DNA of 60,770 nucleotides from an uncultured Duganella sp. (GTDB taxonomy: Bacteria > Pseudomonadota > Gammaproteobacteria > Burkholderiales > Burkholderiaceae). The position numbers and the translations under genes were made by a program. Of the stretch, positions 44,928 to 57,037 are shown in pieces (position 1 is the first letter of the stretch; every line of letters starts with the position of its first letter). The notes under the pieces were generated by a model. The model ran no database searches. It was given only the letters and a program-made list of their open reading frames with translations, and was not told the origin of the DNA. The stretch covers positions 1 through 60,770 of the forward strand of contig CAMLSG010000004.1 of assembly GCA_946482635.1 (NCBI GenBank), in the 5' to 3' direction.

Positions 44928-46075
44928 TGCGCGCGCCAGCGCTGCCCTTGCTGTGCATGGCCGCCGCGCTGGCAGCGGTCGCCGTGCCCGCCGCAGCCGT
45001 CGGCCCGGCCTCGGTGGCCAAGGCCGACCGCCACCTGTGGATGGAAACCCTGAACAGCCGCAATGGCTTCGACAAGGCCTCGCGCGCATCGATCCTGACC
45101 TATGCTTCGGCACTGCAGGAAATGCACAAGATGGCCGATGCCGACATGATGGCGTCGTTCAAGATCAAGAGCCTGAACCGCGCCTCGGTCGACAAGTGGC
45201 TGAAGTCGGAAATGGCGCTGTCGCTGGCGAACTACCAGCGCGCGGCGCGCGACTGCGCAGGCGGTGACTGGACCTGCGTGGCGCCGGTCGACAGTGCGGA
45301 AGCACTGCTGCGCCAGGCCGATAGCTGGCAAAAGTCGATACCGGCAGGCCAGCAAGCCTGGCACGCCAACCTGTCGGCTTTCACCCGAGCCTACCTTGCC
45401 GAGCAGTTGCGGCTGGCGGCGCTGTTCCCCAAGATCAGCAGCGAGATCGATCGCTTCGGCCCGCACGAATGGAACGGCGCCACCCTGGAAGACCGCCAGT
45501 TCCTGCTGACCTTCGACGACGGCCCATCGCCAGGCGCGAATACCGACGACACGCTGGCCATGCTGGCAAATACAAAGAAGACCGGCGTCTTCTTCGTACT
45601 GGGAGAAAACCTGCAGAACCGCGTCAACAAGGCCGGCGCCGCAAAGGTCGTCGCCTCGTACAAGAACCAGTGCATGGCCTCGCACGGCTGGCAGCACCAG
45701 TCGCATGCCAAGTGGGACCAGTGGCAGGATTCGATCACCCGCACCCACGGGCTGCTGAATGCGACCTTCGCCAAAGGCGACGTGCTGCCCTACTTCCGCC
45801 CGCCATACGGCCAGCGGCCTGCAGACAGCGCACCGTTCTTCCAGCAGCAGGGCCTGCAGGTCGCGCTGTGGAACCTGGACTCGCAGGATTGGAGCAGCCA
45901 GGTCACCGCCGACGATGTCAGTAACCGCATGATTGCGCTGATGCTGATCAAGCGGCACGGCGTGCTGCTGTTCCACGACGTGCACAGCAAAGCCAAGTCC
46001 GCGCTGCCCGTCATCTTCGACGAGCTCGGCAACGCGGTCAGCTGGCGCGACTGCCAGCAGCCGCTCACAAAATAA
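44927..46075 (+). CDS. Secreted CE4 polysaccharide deacetylase
   Basis: A 382-residue protein with a signal peptide (ending VPAAA), a helical N-terminal domain of about 160 residues and a C-terminal NodB/CE4 domain. The five CE4 motifs are present: TFDDGPSPG (D197, D198), SHGWQHQSH with the two metal-binding His, RPPYGQ, LDSQDWSS and VLLFHDVH. It would remove acetyl groups from N-acetylglucosamine polymers or another acetylated glycan. It is translationally coupled to the YfaP-like gene. The helical N-terminal part is not one I recognise. Convergent with truB across a tandem repeat. Confidence 0.9.
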   Translation: MRAPALPLLCMAAALAAVAVPAAAVGPASVAKADRHLWMETLNSRNGFDKASRASILTYASALQEMHKMADADMMASFKIKSLNRASVDKWLKSEMALSLANYQRAARDCAGGDWTCVAPVDSAEALLRQADSWQKSIPAGQQAWHANLSAFTRAYLAEQLRLAALFPKISSEIDRFGPHEWNGATLEDRQFLLTFDDGPSPGANTDDTLAMLANTKKTGVFFVLGENLQNRVNKAGAAKVVASYKNQCMASHGWQHQSHAKWDQWQDSITRTHGLLNATFAKGDVLPYFRPPYGQRPADSAPFFQQQGLQVALWNLDSQDWSSQVTADDVSNRMIALMLIKRHGVLLFHDVHSKAKSALPVIFDELGNAVSWRDCQQPLTK

Positions 46076-46106
46076 AAGTCGGGGTCAGGTCTGGCAATCC
46101 GCCACA

Positions 46107-46232
46107 CAAATAAAGGGGACGTACCCCATTAAAAGGGTACGTCCCCATTTATTTGCCGGAGCTGACCCGCAAATAAAGGGGACGTACCCCATTAAAAGGG
46201 TACGTCCCCATTTATTTGCCGGAGCTGACCCG
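46107..46232. repeat. Tandem 63-bp repeat with strong hairpins (repeat R2)
   Basis: Two identical 63-bp units (46107-46169 and 46170-46232) lie head to tail. Each contains an inverted repeat GGGGACGTACCC / GGGTACGTCCCC with an 8-base loop, flanked by AAATAAA and TTTATTT, and ends in GCTGACCCG. The hairpins could terminate transcription from both the deacetylase and truB. A half-related GGGGTCAGGTCTGGC stretch precedes at 46081. Confidence 0.9.
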
Positions 46233-46238
46233 GAATTT

Positions 46239-47165
46239 TTATACGGTAGCGATCAGGCGCTCGGGTGCCAGGATGGCGTATTCGCCGAAGATGCCGGTGC
46301 CGAGCAGGCGGCCGTCGTCGGCGTAGATGCGTACGCGGCCTTCGTATGGCGTCGGGACGGCGATGCTTGGCTCTTTGCCGAGCGGAAGGCGCTGGCCGTG
46401 CAGGAAGCGTTTCGCCAGGTCGGCGTTCAGCACGATACGCGGGAAGGAGGACAGCAGTGCATCCACTGGCGCCAGCAATTCGCGCGGCGCGGCGTGGGCG
46501 GCCAGGTCTTCCAGCGTGACCATTTTGTCGGTGGTCAGCGCGCCGACCTGCGTGCGGCGCAGGGCGTTCAGGTGCGCGCCGCAGCCCAGAGCTGCGCCGA
46601 TGTCTTCGCCCAGCACGCGGATGTAGGTCCCTTTGCTGCAGGTGACTTCGATCTTCAGGAAAGGCGCTTCATAGCCGACGATCTCCAGCTTGTGGATCAC
46701 CACGTCGCGCGCCTCGCGCTCGAGCGTGATGCCTTCGCGGGCGTATTCGTACAGGGCTTTGCCGTCGCGCTTGAGCGCGGAGTACATCGGCGGCACTTGC
46801 TTGATGGGGCCGCGGAAACGGGGCAGCACCGCTTCAATGTCGGCCAGCGTAGCATTGACGTCGCGCGTTTCCAGTACCTGGCCTTCGGTGTCGCCGGTAT
46901 CGGTGCGCACGCCCAGGTGCACGGTGGCCAGGTAGGTCTTGTCGGCTTCCAGCAGGTCTTGCGAGAACTTGGTCGCCTCGCCGAAGCACAGCGGCAGCAG
47001 GCCGGTGGCGAAAGGGTCGAGCGTGCCTGTGTGGCCGGCTTTTTTCGCGTTCATGAAGCGCTTGGCCTTGATCAGGGCGTCGTTGCTGGACAGGCCTACC
47101 GGCTTATCGAGCAGCAGCACGCCGTCCACGGCGTCGCGCACGCGCTTTACACGTGCTTCGCTCAT
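46239..47165 (-). CDS. truB: tRNA pseudouridine(55) synthase TruB
   Basis: A 308-residue enzyme that makes pseudouridine 55 in tRNA. The catalytic block is [20 protein letters not shown], with Asp near residue 48. [14 protein letters not shown] at the start, [17 protein letters not shown] and [15 protein letters not shown] are family hallmarks. The C-terminal segment is a PUA-like domain ([16 protein letters not shown]). The start overlaps the rbfA stop by four bases. The stop codon lies seven bases from the tandem repeat. Confidence 0.97.
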   Translation of the reverse strand: MSEARVKRVRDAVDGVLLLDKPVGLSSNDALIKAKRFMNAKKAGHTGTLDPFATGLLPLCFGEATKFSQDLLEADKTYLATVHLGVRTDTGDTEGQVLETRDVNATLADIEAVLPRFRGPIKQVPPMYSALKRDGKALYEYAREGITLEREARDVVIHKLEIVGYEAPFLKIEVTCSKGTYIRVLGEDIGAALGCGAHLNALRRTQVGALTTDKMVTLEDLAAHAAPRELLAPVDALLSSFPRIVLNADLAKRFLHGQRLPLGKEPSIAVPTPYEGRVRIYADDGRLLGTGIFGEYAILAPERLIATV

Positions 47166-47563
47166 TCTTCGTCTTTGTCTTCTTCGAAGTCGGCGGCGCG
47201 GGTGGCGTTGGCCTTGTCGATCAGGGCGGACATTGCCATGCCGCGCGAGGCGGACATGTCGTGCAGGAAGTGCAGCTGCGGCAGCGTGTGGATGTGCAGG
47301 CGCTTGCCCAGCTGGTTGCGCAGGTAGCCGGCAGCGGCGGCCAGGCCGGCCAGGGTGTTCTTGATCGACTCGGGATCGTCCTTCAGGGTGGTGAAGAACA
47401 CTTTCGCGTGGGCGTAGTCGGGCGTCAGCTGCACTTCGGACAGGGTGATCATGCCGACGCGCGGGTCCTTCACTTCGAAGGCGATCAGCTCGGACAGGTC
47501 TTTCTGGATTTGATCCGCCACGCGCAGGCCGCGCTGGGGGATGGATTTGCTATGTTTTGCCAT
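47162..47563 (-). CDS. rbfA: 30S ribosome-binding factor RbfA
   Basis: A 133-residue KH-like factor for 30S maturation. Typical segments are [41 protein letters not shown] and [20 protein letters not shown]. The ATG at 47563 (MAKHSK) is chosen by homology and the weak GGAAAG site; an upstream extension would read through the repeat R3. It is separated from infB by R3 and a terminator, unlike the tight arrangement in many bacteria. Confidence 0.95.
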   Translation of the reverse strand: MAKHSKSIPQRGLRVADQIQKDLSELIAFEVKDPRVGMITLSEVQLTPDYAHAKVFFTTLKDDPESIKNTLAGLAAAAGYLRNQLGKRLHIHTLPQLHFLHDMSASRGMAMSALIDKANATRAADFEEDKDEE

Positions 47564-47578
47564 GGTTTTCTTTCCATT

Positions 47579-47649
47579 TAAAACCGGTAAACCGGTGTCA
47601 GACCCACAGGGTCTGACACCCGACACGCGGCTGCCGCGGACCGGTTTTA
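47579..47649. repeat. Intergenic palindromic repeat (R3)
   Basis: Outer arms TAAAACCGGT (47579-47588) and ACCGGTTTTA (47640-47649) are perfect inverted copies. Inside, GGTGTCAGACCC (47594-47605) and GGGTCTGACACC (47609-47620) form a 12-bp stem with a 3-base loop. It lies between rbfA and infB. Confidence 0.85.
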
Positions 47650-47656
47650 ATAAACT

Positions 47657-47704
47657 AAAAGGCGGGTGCCCTGCCCCGCTCTCGCGAGGCGGGAAGCACC
47701 CGCC
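47657..47704 (-). terminator. Rho-independent terminator after infB
   Basis: On the minus strand a 9-bp stem GGCGGGTGC/GCACCCGCC (47704-47696 with 47669-47661), enclosing a smaller GC hairpin, is followed by TTTTAGTTTATT. It begins 22 bases after the infB stop and would limit read-through into rbfA-truB. Confidence 0.75.
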
Positions 47705-47725
47705 GTGTATCGCGCCGTCCTGCTG

Positions 47726-50614
47726 TTACAGGGTACGGGCGATCTCCTGCACTTCGAACACTTCGAGCTGGTCGCCCACTTCGATGTCGTTGTAGCCCTT
47801 CAGGTTCAGGCCGCACTCCAGGCCGGCGCGGACTTCCTTCGCATCGTCCTTGAAGCGCTTGAGCGAGTCGATCTCGCCGGTCCACACCACGATGTTGTTG
47901 CGCAGCAGGCGGACGGAAGACGAACGCTTGACCACGCCATCGGTAACCAGGCAGCCCGCAATCGCGCCGACCTTGGATACGTGGATGACCTGGCGAATCT
48001 CGACCTGGCCGGTAACGTGTTCGCGCTTCTCCGGCGCCAGCATGCCCGACATCGCCGCTTTGACCTCTTCGATCGCATCGTAAATGATGTTGTAGTAGCG
48101 GATGTCGACGCCGTTGGTCTCGGCCAGCTTGCGCGCCTGTGCATCGGCACGTGCGTTGAAGCCGATGATGACCGCCTTGGAAGCGGTCGCCAGGTTGACG
48201 TCCGATTCCGAGATGCCGCCCACCGCTGCGTGCACGATCTGTACGCGCACTTCGGAGGTCGACAGCTTCTGCAGCGAGCCAACCAGCGCTTCCTGCGAGC
48301 CTTGCACGTCGGTCTTGATGATCAGCGGCAGGTTCTTCACTTCGCCTTCGGCCATCTGGTCGAACATGTTTTCCAGCTTCGCGGCTTGCTGCTTGGCCAG
48401 CTTCACGTCGCGGAACTTACCTTGGCGGAACAGGCCGATCTCACGGGCTTTACGCTCGTCAGCCATGACCATGGCTTCTTCACCGGCGGCCGGCACTTCG
48501 GTCAGGCCCTGGATCTCCACTGGGATCGAAGGACCTGCTTCCGAAATCGCCTTGCCGTTTTCGTCCAGCATCGCACGAACGCGGCCGAAGGACGAACCTG
48601 CCAGCACGACGTCGCCGCGCTTCAGGGTACCGGATTGCACCAGGATGGTGGCCACAGGACCACGGCCCTTGTCCAGGCGGGCTTCCACCACCAGGCCGCG
48701 CGCAGGCGCTTCGACCGGTGCTTTCAGTTCCAGGACTTCGGCCTGCAGCAGCACTTGCTCCAACAGGTCGTCGATGCCCTGGCCGGTCTTCGCGGATACC
48801 GGCACGAATGGCGAATCGCCACCGTATTCTTCCGGCACCACTTGTTCTGCCACCAGCTCCTGGGTCACGCGGTCAACGTTGCCGCCCGGTTTGTCGATCT
48901 TGTTGATCGCCACCACCAGCGGCACGCCTGCTGCCTTGGCGTGGGAGATCGCTTCCTTCGTCTGCGGCATCACGCCGTCGTCGGCTGCCACCACCAGGAT
49001 GACGATGTCGGTTGCCTTCGCACCGCGGGCACGCATTGCCGTGAAGGCCTCGTGACCTGGGGTATCCAGGAAGGTGATGGTGCCGCGCGGGGTGTCCACG
49101 TGGTACGCACCGATGTGCTGGGTAATGCCGCCGGCTTCGCCCGACGCAACCTTGGCGCGGCGGATGTAGTCCAGCAGGGAGGTTTTACCGTGGTCGACGT
49201 GGCCCATCACGGTCACCACTGGTGCACGCGGGGTTGCTTCGTACTCGGCGTGTTCGCCCTGGTCGGCCAGCAGCGCTTCCGGATCGTCGACAGCGGCAGC
49301 GAAGGCCTTGTGGCCCATCTCTTCCACCACGATCATCGCGGTTTCCTGGTCCAGCACCTGGTTGATGGTGCACATCTGGCCCAGCTTCATCAGCTGCTTG
49401 ATGACTTCAGATGCCTTGACTGCCATCTTGTGCGCCAGTTCGGCCACGGTGATGGTTTCCGGCACGTGCACGTCGTGGATGATCGCTTCGGTCGGCTGCT
49501 GGAAGTTCGTTTCGCGATCTTCATGGTGGCCGCCGCGGCGACCGCCCTTGCCGCCTGCACGCCAGCCGTCACGGCCGCCGGCATTGGCGCCGGTGTTGCC
49601 ACCGCGGCCTTTGCCTGCACCGCCGCCTGGGGCGCCACGGCGCTTTTCATCCTGCCAGGTCGAAGCCACGTTGGCCGACTTGATGGATTTCTTGTCGCCT
49701 GGCTTGCCTTCTTTCTTGTCGCCGGCTGGAGCTGCTGCGGTCGCGGCAGGCTTCTTGTCGGCTGGCTTGTGCAGGGTGCCTTCGGCAACTTTCGGCTTGG
49801 CTGCAGCAGCGGCCGGAGCCGGCTCAGGAGCCTTCATGACGCGACGCGGCTGGCTCATCATCAGCTTGATCTGGGCCACTTCGTCTGCAACAGCTTTACG
49901 CGCACGTTCGGTCGCTTCGGCGCGCTCGGCGGCTTCCTTGGCGGCAATTTCGTGCTTGCGCTTGGATTCTTCGGCATCGGCCAAGCGCTTCTTCTCTTCT
50001 TCTTCGGCGGCGGCTTTCTGCGCGGCGCCGGCTGCAGCGGCGGCAGCGGCCTTCTCGGCGGCGGCCTTGTCGGCTGCGGCTTTCTTGGCTTGCTCTTCCG
50101 CTACGCGCTTGGCTTCCTCTTCGGCGGCTTTGGCTTGGGCAGCCTTTTCCTCGTCGAGCTTGGCCAGGCGTTCCTGTTTTTCTTTCAGCTCCGCTTCCTG
50201 GCGAGCGATCAGCTCGGCCTGGCGGCGTGCTTCTTCTTCACGGCGCGCCTGTTCGGCAGCGTCGATCACCGGCGCGGCCGGCTTGGCGGCGGTGGTGGTC
50301 ACCACGTCGTCGCGCTGGACGAAGGTGCGCTTCTTGCGCACTTCGACCTGGATGGTGCGGGCCTTGCCGGAGGCGTCGGCCTGCTTGATCTCCGTGGTCT
50401 CTTTACGAGTCAGGGTGATCTTTTTCTTTTCGCCCGGCTCTGCGCCTGCGCCGTGGGTACGGCGCAGGTGTTCCAGCAGCTTGTCCTTATCATCTTTTGA
50501 CAATGGATCTGACGCCGAACTCTTTTCGACGCCAGCAGACTTCAGCTGCGACAGCAGCAAATCTGCAGGCATCTTCAGTTCGGTGGCAAATTGGGCTACG
50601 TTGTTACTCGCCAT
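47726..50614 (-). CDS. infB: Translation initiation factor IF-2
   Basis: A 962-residue protein. An N-terminal IF2_N-type domain (1-55) is followed by a long Ala/Glu/Lys-rich coiled region (about 90-250) and a Gly/Lys-rich linker. A second IF2_N domain lies near 375-430 ([21 protein letters not shown]). The G domain starts near 464: GHVDHGKTS (G471), DTPGHEAF and NKIDKPGG. Domains II-IV follow. It recruits initiator tRNA to the 30S subunit. GAGGA precedes the ATG. It lies 51 bases after nusA in the rimP-nusA-infB operon. Confidence 0.98.
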   Translation of the reverse strand: MASNNVAQFATELKMPADLLLSQLKSAGVEKSSASDPLSKDDKDKLLEHLRRTHGAGAEPGEKKKITLTRKETTEIKQADASGKARTIQVEVRKKRTFVQRDDVVTTTAAKPAAPVIDAAEQARREEEARRQAELIARQEAELKEKQERLAKLDEEKAAQAKAAEEEAKRVAEEQAKKAAADKAAAEKAAAAAAAGAAQKAAAEEEEKKRLADAEESKRKHEIAAKEAAERAEATERARKAVADEVAQIKLMMSQPRRVMKAPEPAPAAAAAKPKVAEGTLHKPADKKPAATAAAPAGDKKEGKPGDKKSIKSANVASTWQDEKRRGAPGGGAGKGRGGNTGANAGGRDGWRAGGKGGRRGGHHEDRETNFQQPTEAIIHDVHVPETITVAELAHKMAVKASEVIKQLMKLGQMCTINQVLDQETAMIVVEEMGHKAFAAAVDDPEALLADQGEHAEYEATPRAPVVTVMGHVDHGKTSLLDYIRRAKVASGEAGGITQHIGAYHVDTPRGTITFLDTPGHEAFTAMRARGAKATDIVILVVAADDGVMPQTKEAISHAKAAGVPLVVAINKIDKPGGNVDRVTQELVAEQVVPEEYGGDSPFVPVSAKTGQGIDDLLEQVLLQAEVLELKAPVEAPARGLVVEARLDKGRGPVATILVQSGTLKRGDVVLAGSSFGRVRAMLDENGKAISEAGPSIPVEIQGLTEVPAAGEEAMVMADERKAREIGLFRQGKFRDVKLAKQQAAKLENMFDQMAEGEVKNLPLIIKTDVQGSQEALVGSLQKLSTSEVRVQIVHAAVGGISESDVNLATASKAVIIGFNARADAQARKLAETNGVDIRYYNIIYDAIEEVKAAMSGMLAPEKREHVTGQVEIRQVIHVSKVGAIAGCLVTDGVVKRSSSVRLLRNNIVVWTGEIDSLKRFKDDAKEVRAGLECGLNLKGYNDIEVGDQLEVFEVQEIARTL

Positions 50615-50665
50615 TCAGTCCTCTTTTCTATGTGTCTCGATGATAAATAAAGCTGCTTCTATTAC

Positions 50666-52716
<2,051 letters not shown>

Positions 52717-52749
52717 AAGAAATCTCCAGATACTTAAAACGATTCAACC

Positions 52750-52773
52750 AAAAAAAAATGGGCAACTGCCCAT
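52750..52773 (-). terminator. Intrinsic terminator/attenuator in the rimP leader
   Basis: On the minus strand ATGGGC-AGTT-GCCCAT is followed by nine T residues. It lies 34-57 bases before the rimP start and downstream of the promoter at 52845-52873. It therefore sits inside the leader of the rimP-nusA-infB mRNA and could act as an attenuator or end a small RNA. Confidence 0.7.
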
Positions 52774-52844
52774 CTTTCGTTACTGCAGCCAGATGAAAGC
52801 ACTCTCGGCAAAAATACCTGCGAAGAACTTTAACTAGGCTGCTC

Positions 52845-52873
52845 ATTATAGCGCCTTATTGACTTCGCTGCAA
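52845..52873 (-). promoter_or_regulatory. Sigma70-type promoter of rimP-nusA-infB
   Basis: On the minus strand TTGCAG (52873-52868) is followed after 17 bp by a perfect TATAAT (52850-52845). Transcription would start near 52838, about 120 bases before the rimP start codon. Confidence 0.65.
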
Positions 52874-52932
52874 TGCCGCATACCACATCGGACGAGGGTG
52901 TAACAATAGCAAGGTGCTCAAAAACCAACACC

Positions 52933-53041
52933 AAAACCGGCAACCCGGTAGTCTGACCCGCAGGGTCAGACACCAGTACGCGGCGGCCGCTGGCTGGTCA
53001 GGTGCCTGACCCTGCGGGTCAGGCACCGGTTTACCGGTTTT
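52933..53041. repeat. Intergenic palindromic repeat (R4)
   Basis: Outer arms AAAACCGG (52933-52940) and CCGGTTTT (53034-53041) match those of R3. Two inner hairpins follow: GTCTGACCC/GGGTCAGAC (52951-52971, 9-bp stem) and GGTGCCTGACCC/GGGTCAGGCACC (53001-53027, 12-bp stem), each with a 3-base loop. The right arm runs into the rluB stop codon, so the element may terminate rluB. Confidence 0.85.
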
Positions 53042-55046
53042 AGCCTTTGCGGCGGCGCGGCATGCCATGGTCGGACGCCCCGCCGCGCGGCTGGTGGCCG
53101 CCGCGGCGCTGCTGCCCCTGGCCGTGGCCATGCCCCTGGCCAGCGAAGCCAAAGGTCGTCATCAGCGGATCCGGCTGGCGTGGACCGCCGCCCTGCCCCT
53201 TGCCTTTACCCTTGCCCTTGCCGCCGCCAGCACCGCCGGCGCTACGGCCACCCGGCTGCTGGTCACCGAATCCGGTGAAGCCGCCGCCACCATGACGCGG
53301 CGCACCAAAGAACGCCCCCTGCCCCTGGTTGCGGCCGCCACGCGGCGCCTGAGGGAACGGATCGGCATTCTTGTTGCTCACATCCATGCGGTTGCCATTC
53401 GGTTCGCGTTCACGCTTGCCCTGGCCCTGGCCCTGGCCGCCCTGCGGCTTCTTGCCCTCGCCAGCGCCAGCACCGCCTTCTTTCTTGAAGCCTACTGCCG
53501 ACAGCAGGTCGCGCACGGAATTCTCTTCCATCTCTTCCCAGCGGCCGCGCTTCAAGTTCGAAGGCAGGGTCAGCGCGCCGTAACGGGTACGGATCAGGCG
53601 CGACACAGTCAGGCCGATCGCCTCGAACATGCGGCGCACCTCGCGGTTACGGCCTTCGCCGATCACCACGCGGTACCACTTGTTGACGCCTTCACCGCCG
53701 CCATCGGCGATCTTGGTGAACTGCGCCATGCCGTCTTCCAGTTCAACGCCGGCCAGCAGTTTCTGGCGCATGCCTTCTTCCAGCTCGCCCAGGGTGCGCA
53801 CCGCGTATTCGCGGTCGATGTTGTAGCGCGGGTGCATCAGGCGGTTCGCCAGGTCACCGGAGGTGGTAAACAGCAGCAGGCCTTCGGTATTGAAGTCCAG
53901 GCGGCCAACGGCCAGCCATTTGCCGGTCTTCATGGTCGGCAGGCGGTCGAACACCGATGGACGGCCATCCGGGTCGTCGTGCGACACGATTTCGCCGGCC
54001 GGCTTGTGGTACACCAGCACGCGCGGCGGCTTCTTGGAAACCTTGCGCTGCACCAGCTTGCCGTTGATACGCACTGCATCGGTCGGCAGGATGCGCTGGC
54101 CGATGTGGGCCGGCTCGCCGTTCACCGACACGCGGCCGGCGATGATCAGCTCTTCCATGTCGCGGCGCGAACCCATGCCCGCTTCCGCCAGCACCTTGTG
54201 CAGCTTCGGCGCATCGTCTTCCGCCGTCAGGTCGCGGCGCGCCTTGACCGGCTTGCCGGAACCGCCCTCGTCGCGGTCAAACGCGTCGGAGGTCACGAAA
54301 GAGAACACCGCATCGGCTTCGGACGACTTGTCCTTGGCCTTCATCTTGTTGCCGAAGGCGCCCGGCACGCGCTGCTTGCCCTGGCCGCCCTTGCCTTGGC
54401 CCTGACCATGGCCGCCTTCGCCGGCCTGCGCACCCTGGCCTTCGCCATGCGCCTGCTTGCCGTGCTTGCCCTTCTTGCCTTTGTGCTTGCCGTGCTTGTC
54501 GTGGCGCTTTTCAGCAGGGACCGCGCTTGGCCATGGGCTCGCACCCTCACCGCCTTCAGCGGCGGCCGGCGCGGCGCCTTCGGCAGGCGCTGCCTCGGCG
54601 CCGAGTGCCGCTGCCGCCACGGCAGCCTTTTCGGCCTGGCGCAGTGCGCGCTGTTCGCGCATCTGGCGCGGGCCGCGTGGCGCACGGCCGCGATCCTTGC
54701 CCTGGCCTTCTCCACCTTCGCCGGCCTGCGCTGCTTCCGCGGGTGCCGATGCGACCGGCGCCGGAGCTGCTTCCGCAACCGGCGCCGCCTCCGCCGCTAC
54801 AACCTTTTTGGCACGCGGCTTTTTGACCGGAGCCGCTTCCGCGCTCGCAGCAGGCTGCTCGCCCGCCACAGCTTCGGCCGCGGCTGCGGCTTTGGTACGA
54901 CGCTTGGGCTTTGGCGTTTCGCCGGCTGCCAAAGCGGCAGCGTTGTCAGCCTCGATCTGCGCCTTGGTGCGGCGTTTCGGCTTGGCGGGTGCGGTCTCGG
55001 CGGCTGCCGGGGTACCGGTTTCTGGGGAGTTATCAGGCTTGTTCAT
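53040..55046 (-). CDS. rluB: 23S rRNA pseudouridine synthase RluB with long disordered extensions
   Basis: A 668-residue protein, more than twice the length of E. coli RluB (about 290). The core spans about 285-535: an S4 RNA-binding domain ([19 protein letters not shown]), then the catalytic [14 protein letters not shown] (D384) and [15 protein letters not shown]. The N-terminal 270 residues are Ala/Lys/Glu-rich with Gly-rich parts. The C-terminal 135 are Gly/Gln/Arg-rich ([15 protein letters not shown]). Such tails are common in this family in Burkholderiales and may bind rRNA. The start overlaps the scpB end by 14 bases. Confidence 0.93.
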   Translation of the reverse strand: MNKPDNSPETGTPAAAETAPAKPKRRTKAQIEADNAAALAAGETPKPKRRTKAAAAAEAVAGEQPAASAEAAPVKKPRAKKVVAAEAAPVAEAAPAPVASAPAEAAQAGEGGEGQGKDRGRAPRGPRQMREQRALRQAEKAAVAAAALGAEAAPAEGAAPAAAEGGEGASPWPSAVPAEKRHDKHGKHKGKKGKHGKQAHGEGQGAQAGEGGHGQGQGKGGQGKQRVPGAFGNKMKAKDKSSEADAVFSFVTSDAFDRDEGGSGKPVKARRDLTAEDDAPKLHKVLAEAGMGSRRDMEELIIAGRVSVNGEPAHIGQRILPTDAVRINGKLVQRKVSKKPPRVLVYHKPAGEIVSHDDPDGRPSVFDRLPTMKTGKWLAVGRLDFNTEGLLLFTTSGDLANRLMHPRYNIDREYAVRTLGELEEGMRQKLLAGVELEDGMAQFTKIADGGGEGVNKWYRVVIGEGRNREVRRMFEAIGLTVSRLIRTRYGALTLPSNLKRGRWEEMEENSVRDLLSAVGFKKEGGAGAGEGKKPQGGQGQGQGKREREPNGNRMDVSNKNADPFPQAPRGGRNQGQGAFFGAPRHGGGGFTGFGDQQPGGRSAGGAGGGKGKGKGKGQGGGPRQPDPLMTTFGFAGQGHGHGQGQQRRGGHQPRGGASDHGMPRRRKG

Positions 55047-55767
55047 TATTCGTTTCTGCTAAGGGCTCGACGTTATCGGGCGCCGGGTCATCTGTTACCG
55101 GCGGCGCCTCGTCTGGCGTCGCCTCTTTCTCTTCTTCTGCTGCTTGTGCTTCGTGCGCCGCCTTCTCGAAGTTCTCGGTCAGGCGAGCCTCCAGCACTTC
55201 CAGCGGATTTTCATCCTGCGTATCGCTGATCTGCTGCAACGGCGGCAGCTGCGACAGCGATTCCAGCCCCAGGTCGTCCAGGAACTGCTTGGTCGTGCCC
55301 AGCAAGGCCGGACGGCCCAGTACATCGCGGTAGCCGACCGTGTCGACCCAGCCGCGGTCTTCCAGCATCTTGATCGTCTGCGAATTCACCGCAACGCCGC
55401 GGATTTCCTCGATATCGCCGCGGGTCACCGGCTGGCGGTAAGCGATGATGGCCAGCGTTTCCAGCGTGGCGCGCGAATACTTCTGCGGTTTTTCCGGATT
55501 CAGGCGATCCAGGTACATCTTCATTTCAGGCCGGCTCTGGAAGCGCCAGCCGCTGGAGAGGCTGACCACCTCAATGCCGCGCCCTTGCCAATCCTGGCGC
55601 AACTCTTCCAGCAATTCCTTGATCGTATCGCCGCCGACACCAGCACCGAGCGGATTGCCCTGGTCGTCGGTTTCGACGTACAGCTTTTTCAGGCTGTGGA
55701 TCGATAAGGGTTCACGGGCGCATAGCAGCGCAGCTTCGAGGACTTTCTTAGCCTCTGCATTATCCAT
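55033..55767 (-). CDS. scpB: Chromosome segregation/condensation protein ScpB
   Basis: A 244-residue partner of SMC and ScpA. Two winged-helix domains are recognisable: [22 protein letters not shown] near the start and [24 protein letters not shown] sequence in the middle, followed by [20 protein letters not shown]. The last 60 residues are acidic and low in complexity. scpA is not adjacent. No clear ribosome-binding site precedes the ATG. It is transcribed toward rluB with a 14-base overlap. Confidence 0.95.
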   Translation of the reverse strand: MDNAEAKKVLEAALLCAREPLSIHSLKKLYVETDDQGNPLGAGVGGDTIKELLEELRQDWQGRGIEVVSLSSGWRFQSRPEMKMYLDRLNPEKPQKYSRATLETLAIIAYRQPVTRGDIEEIRGVAVNSQTIKMLEDRGWVDTVGYRDVLGRPALLGTTKQFLDDLGLESLSQLPPLQQISDTQDENPLEVLEARLTENFEKAAHEAQAAEEEKEATPDEAPPVTDDPAPDNVEPLAETNNEQA

Positions 55768-55944
55768 ACACTACATTTGGTTGTGTAACTTTGTAAGAAG
55801 GCGCCGGACCGCTACGCGCCGGGGCGAGAGTCTCAGGTGGAGAGCGTTTTCAGGGCGAAAACAAGGCGGGCGACAGGCGCCGCTTCATCCAACTTGGCCA
55901 ATTGTACCTGATAAAAGTCAGGAGAAGTGTAAAAGCCTGCTTGC

Positions 55945-56955
55945 TCAGCCGGCAAGGCGTTCGGACAGAATTGCCGAAACACCAACAAAAGCCGGGTACT
56001 CGGCAGTGATGACATAGGTGGGAATCGCGGCCAGGTACTTATTGAAGCGCCCCTTTTCCTCGAAGCGGGCGCGGAAGCCGGATCGGTCGAAGCGCTCGCC
56101 CAGGCGCGGCACGATGCCGCCGCCAATATAAATACCACCCGTCGCGCCCAAGGTCACGCCCAGGTTGCCGGCAATGGTGCCGAGCATAGTGCAGAAATGC
56201 TCGATCACGTCATCGCACAGCGGGCATTCGCCGGTCAGCGCGCGGCGCGCAATCTCCGGCGCCGACAGCACTGGCTCCTCATGGCCGCGCTGGGCCACCA
56301 GCGCGCGGTAAATCAATTCGATGCCGACGCCGGACAGCAAGCGCTCCGCCGACACATGCGGGAATTCGGTCCAGGCATATTGCAGGATCGCCACCTCTTC
56401 CGGGTTCATCGGCGGGAAACTGACATGGCCGCCCTCGCTCAGCAGCGCAGTCCAGCCGGAAGCCGACGGGATCAGCCCCGACACGCCCAGGCCGGTGCCG
56501 GCGCCGATCAGGCCCAGCGGCGCGCCGGCTTGCGGCGTGCCGCCACCGACCTGCCGCTTCTGGTCGTCCGCCAGCAGCGGCAGCGAGCGCGCCAGCGCGG
56601 TGAAATCATTGGCCACCACCAGCACCTCGAAGCCGACCGCCAGGCGCAGCGCCTCGATCGAAAACTCCCAGTGGTGGTTGGTCATCTTGACGTAATCGCC
56701 ATTGACCGGATTGGCGATCGCAATCGCACCGTGGCGCACACCCAGGCCGGCAGCCGCCACCACATCCGGCAGCGCCAGGTAAGCCTTCAGCGCATCGGCC
56801 AGCGTTGCATAAGCTGCGCCGGACAGCACGTGGATATGCTCAATCCTGCCAGGCGCCAGTTCCAGGGCAAACCGGGCATTGGTCCCGCCCACGTCGGCCA
56901 GCAGGCGCGGGCTTTGGAAGAAGGCAGGCGTGACAGGGATGGTCTGGGCAGTCAT
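55945..56955 (-). CDS. glk: Glucokinase
   Basis: A 336-residue ROK-independent glucokinase of the E. coli Glk type. Motifs are [14 protein letters not shown] (phosphate 1), [10 protein letters not shown] (catalytic Asp region), [12 protein letters not shown] (phosphate 2) and [16 protein letters not shown] (adenosine). It phosphorylates glucose to glucose 6-phosphate. I use the ATG at 56955 (MTAQ); a GTG six bases upstream is possible. No pathway neighbours are adjacent. A palindromic TTGTA-N7-TACAA lies about 65 bases upstream. Confidence 0.95.
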   Translation of the reverse strand: MTAQTIPVTPAFFQSPRLLADVGGTNARFALELAPGRIEHIHVLSGAAYATLADALKAYLALPDVVAAAGLGVRHGAIAIANPVNGDYVKMTNHHWEFSIEALRLAVGFEVLVVANDFTALARSLPLLADDQKRQVGGGTPQAGAPLGLIGAGTGLGVSGLIPSASGWTALLSEGGHVSFPPMNPEEVAILQYAWTEFPHVSAERLLSGVGIELIYRALVAQRGHEEPVLSAPEIARRALTGECPLCDDVIEHFCTMLGTIAGNLGVTLGATGGIYIGGGIVPRLGERFDRSGFRARFEEKGRFNKYLAAIPTYVITAEYPAFVGVSAILSERLAG

Positions 56956-57020
56956 GGGCACAAGCGATTAAGTTGAGCCCTAATCCTAAGGGATTTGTTA
57001 GCCGAGACGCAAGGAATTCT

Positions 57021-57037
57021 TTGTAGTTTGAGTACAA
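57021..57037. promoter_or_regulatory. Palindrome upstream of glk
   Basis: TTGTA-N7-TACAA is an inverted repeat 66-82 bases before the glk start. It resembles the TTGT-N7/8-ACAA type of site reported for HexR in Pseudomonas, but the spacing counted the same way is nine, so the match is imperfect. Confidence 0.25.

Larger units (their letters stand above)
52717..53039. other. Gene-free region upstream of rimP
   Basis: This 323-base region has no credible coding sequence. From low to high coordinates it holds the rimP ribosome-binding site, an intrinsic terminator (52750-52773), a leader of about 65 bases, a good minus-strand promoter (52845-52873), about 60 AT-richer bases of no clear function, and the palindromic repeat R4. 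Confidence 0.8.

Noticed and set aside
46107..46232. CRISPR array
   Set aside because: Only two directly adjoining identical units with no unique spacers, and no cas genes nearby.
47666..50500. A 944-codon plus-strand frame opposite infB
   Set aside because: IF-2 on the minus strand is certain, and the antisense translation is low-complexity and unrelated to any family.
53067..55229. A 720-codon plus-strand frame opposite rluB
   Set aside because: It mirrors the repetitive RluB tails. No motif or start signal supports it.
55033..55767. scpA lost next to scpB
   Set aside because: Separate placement of scpA and scpB occurs in this group; absence from the window proves nothing.
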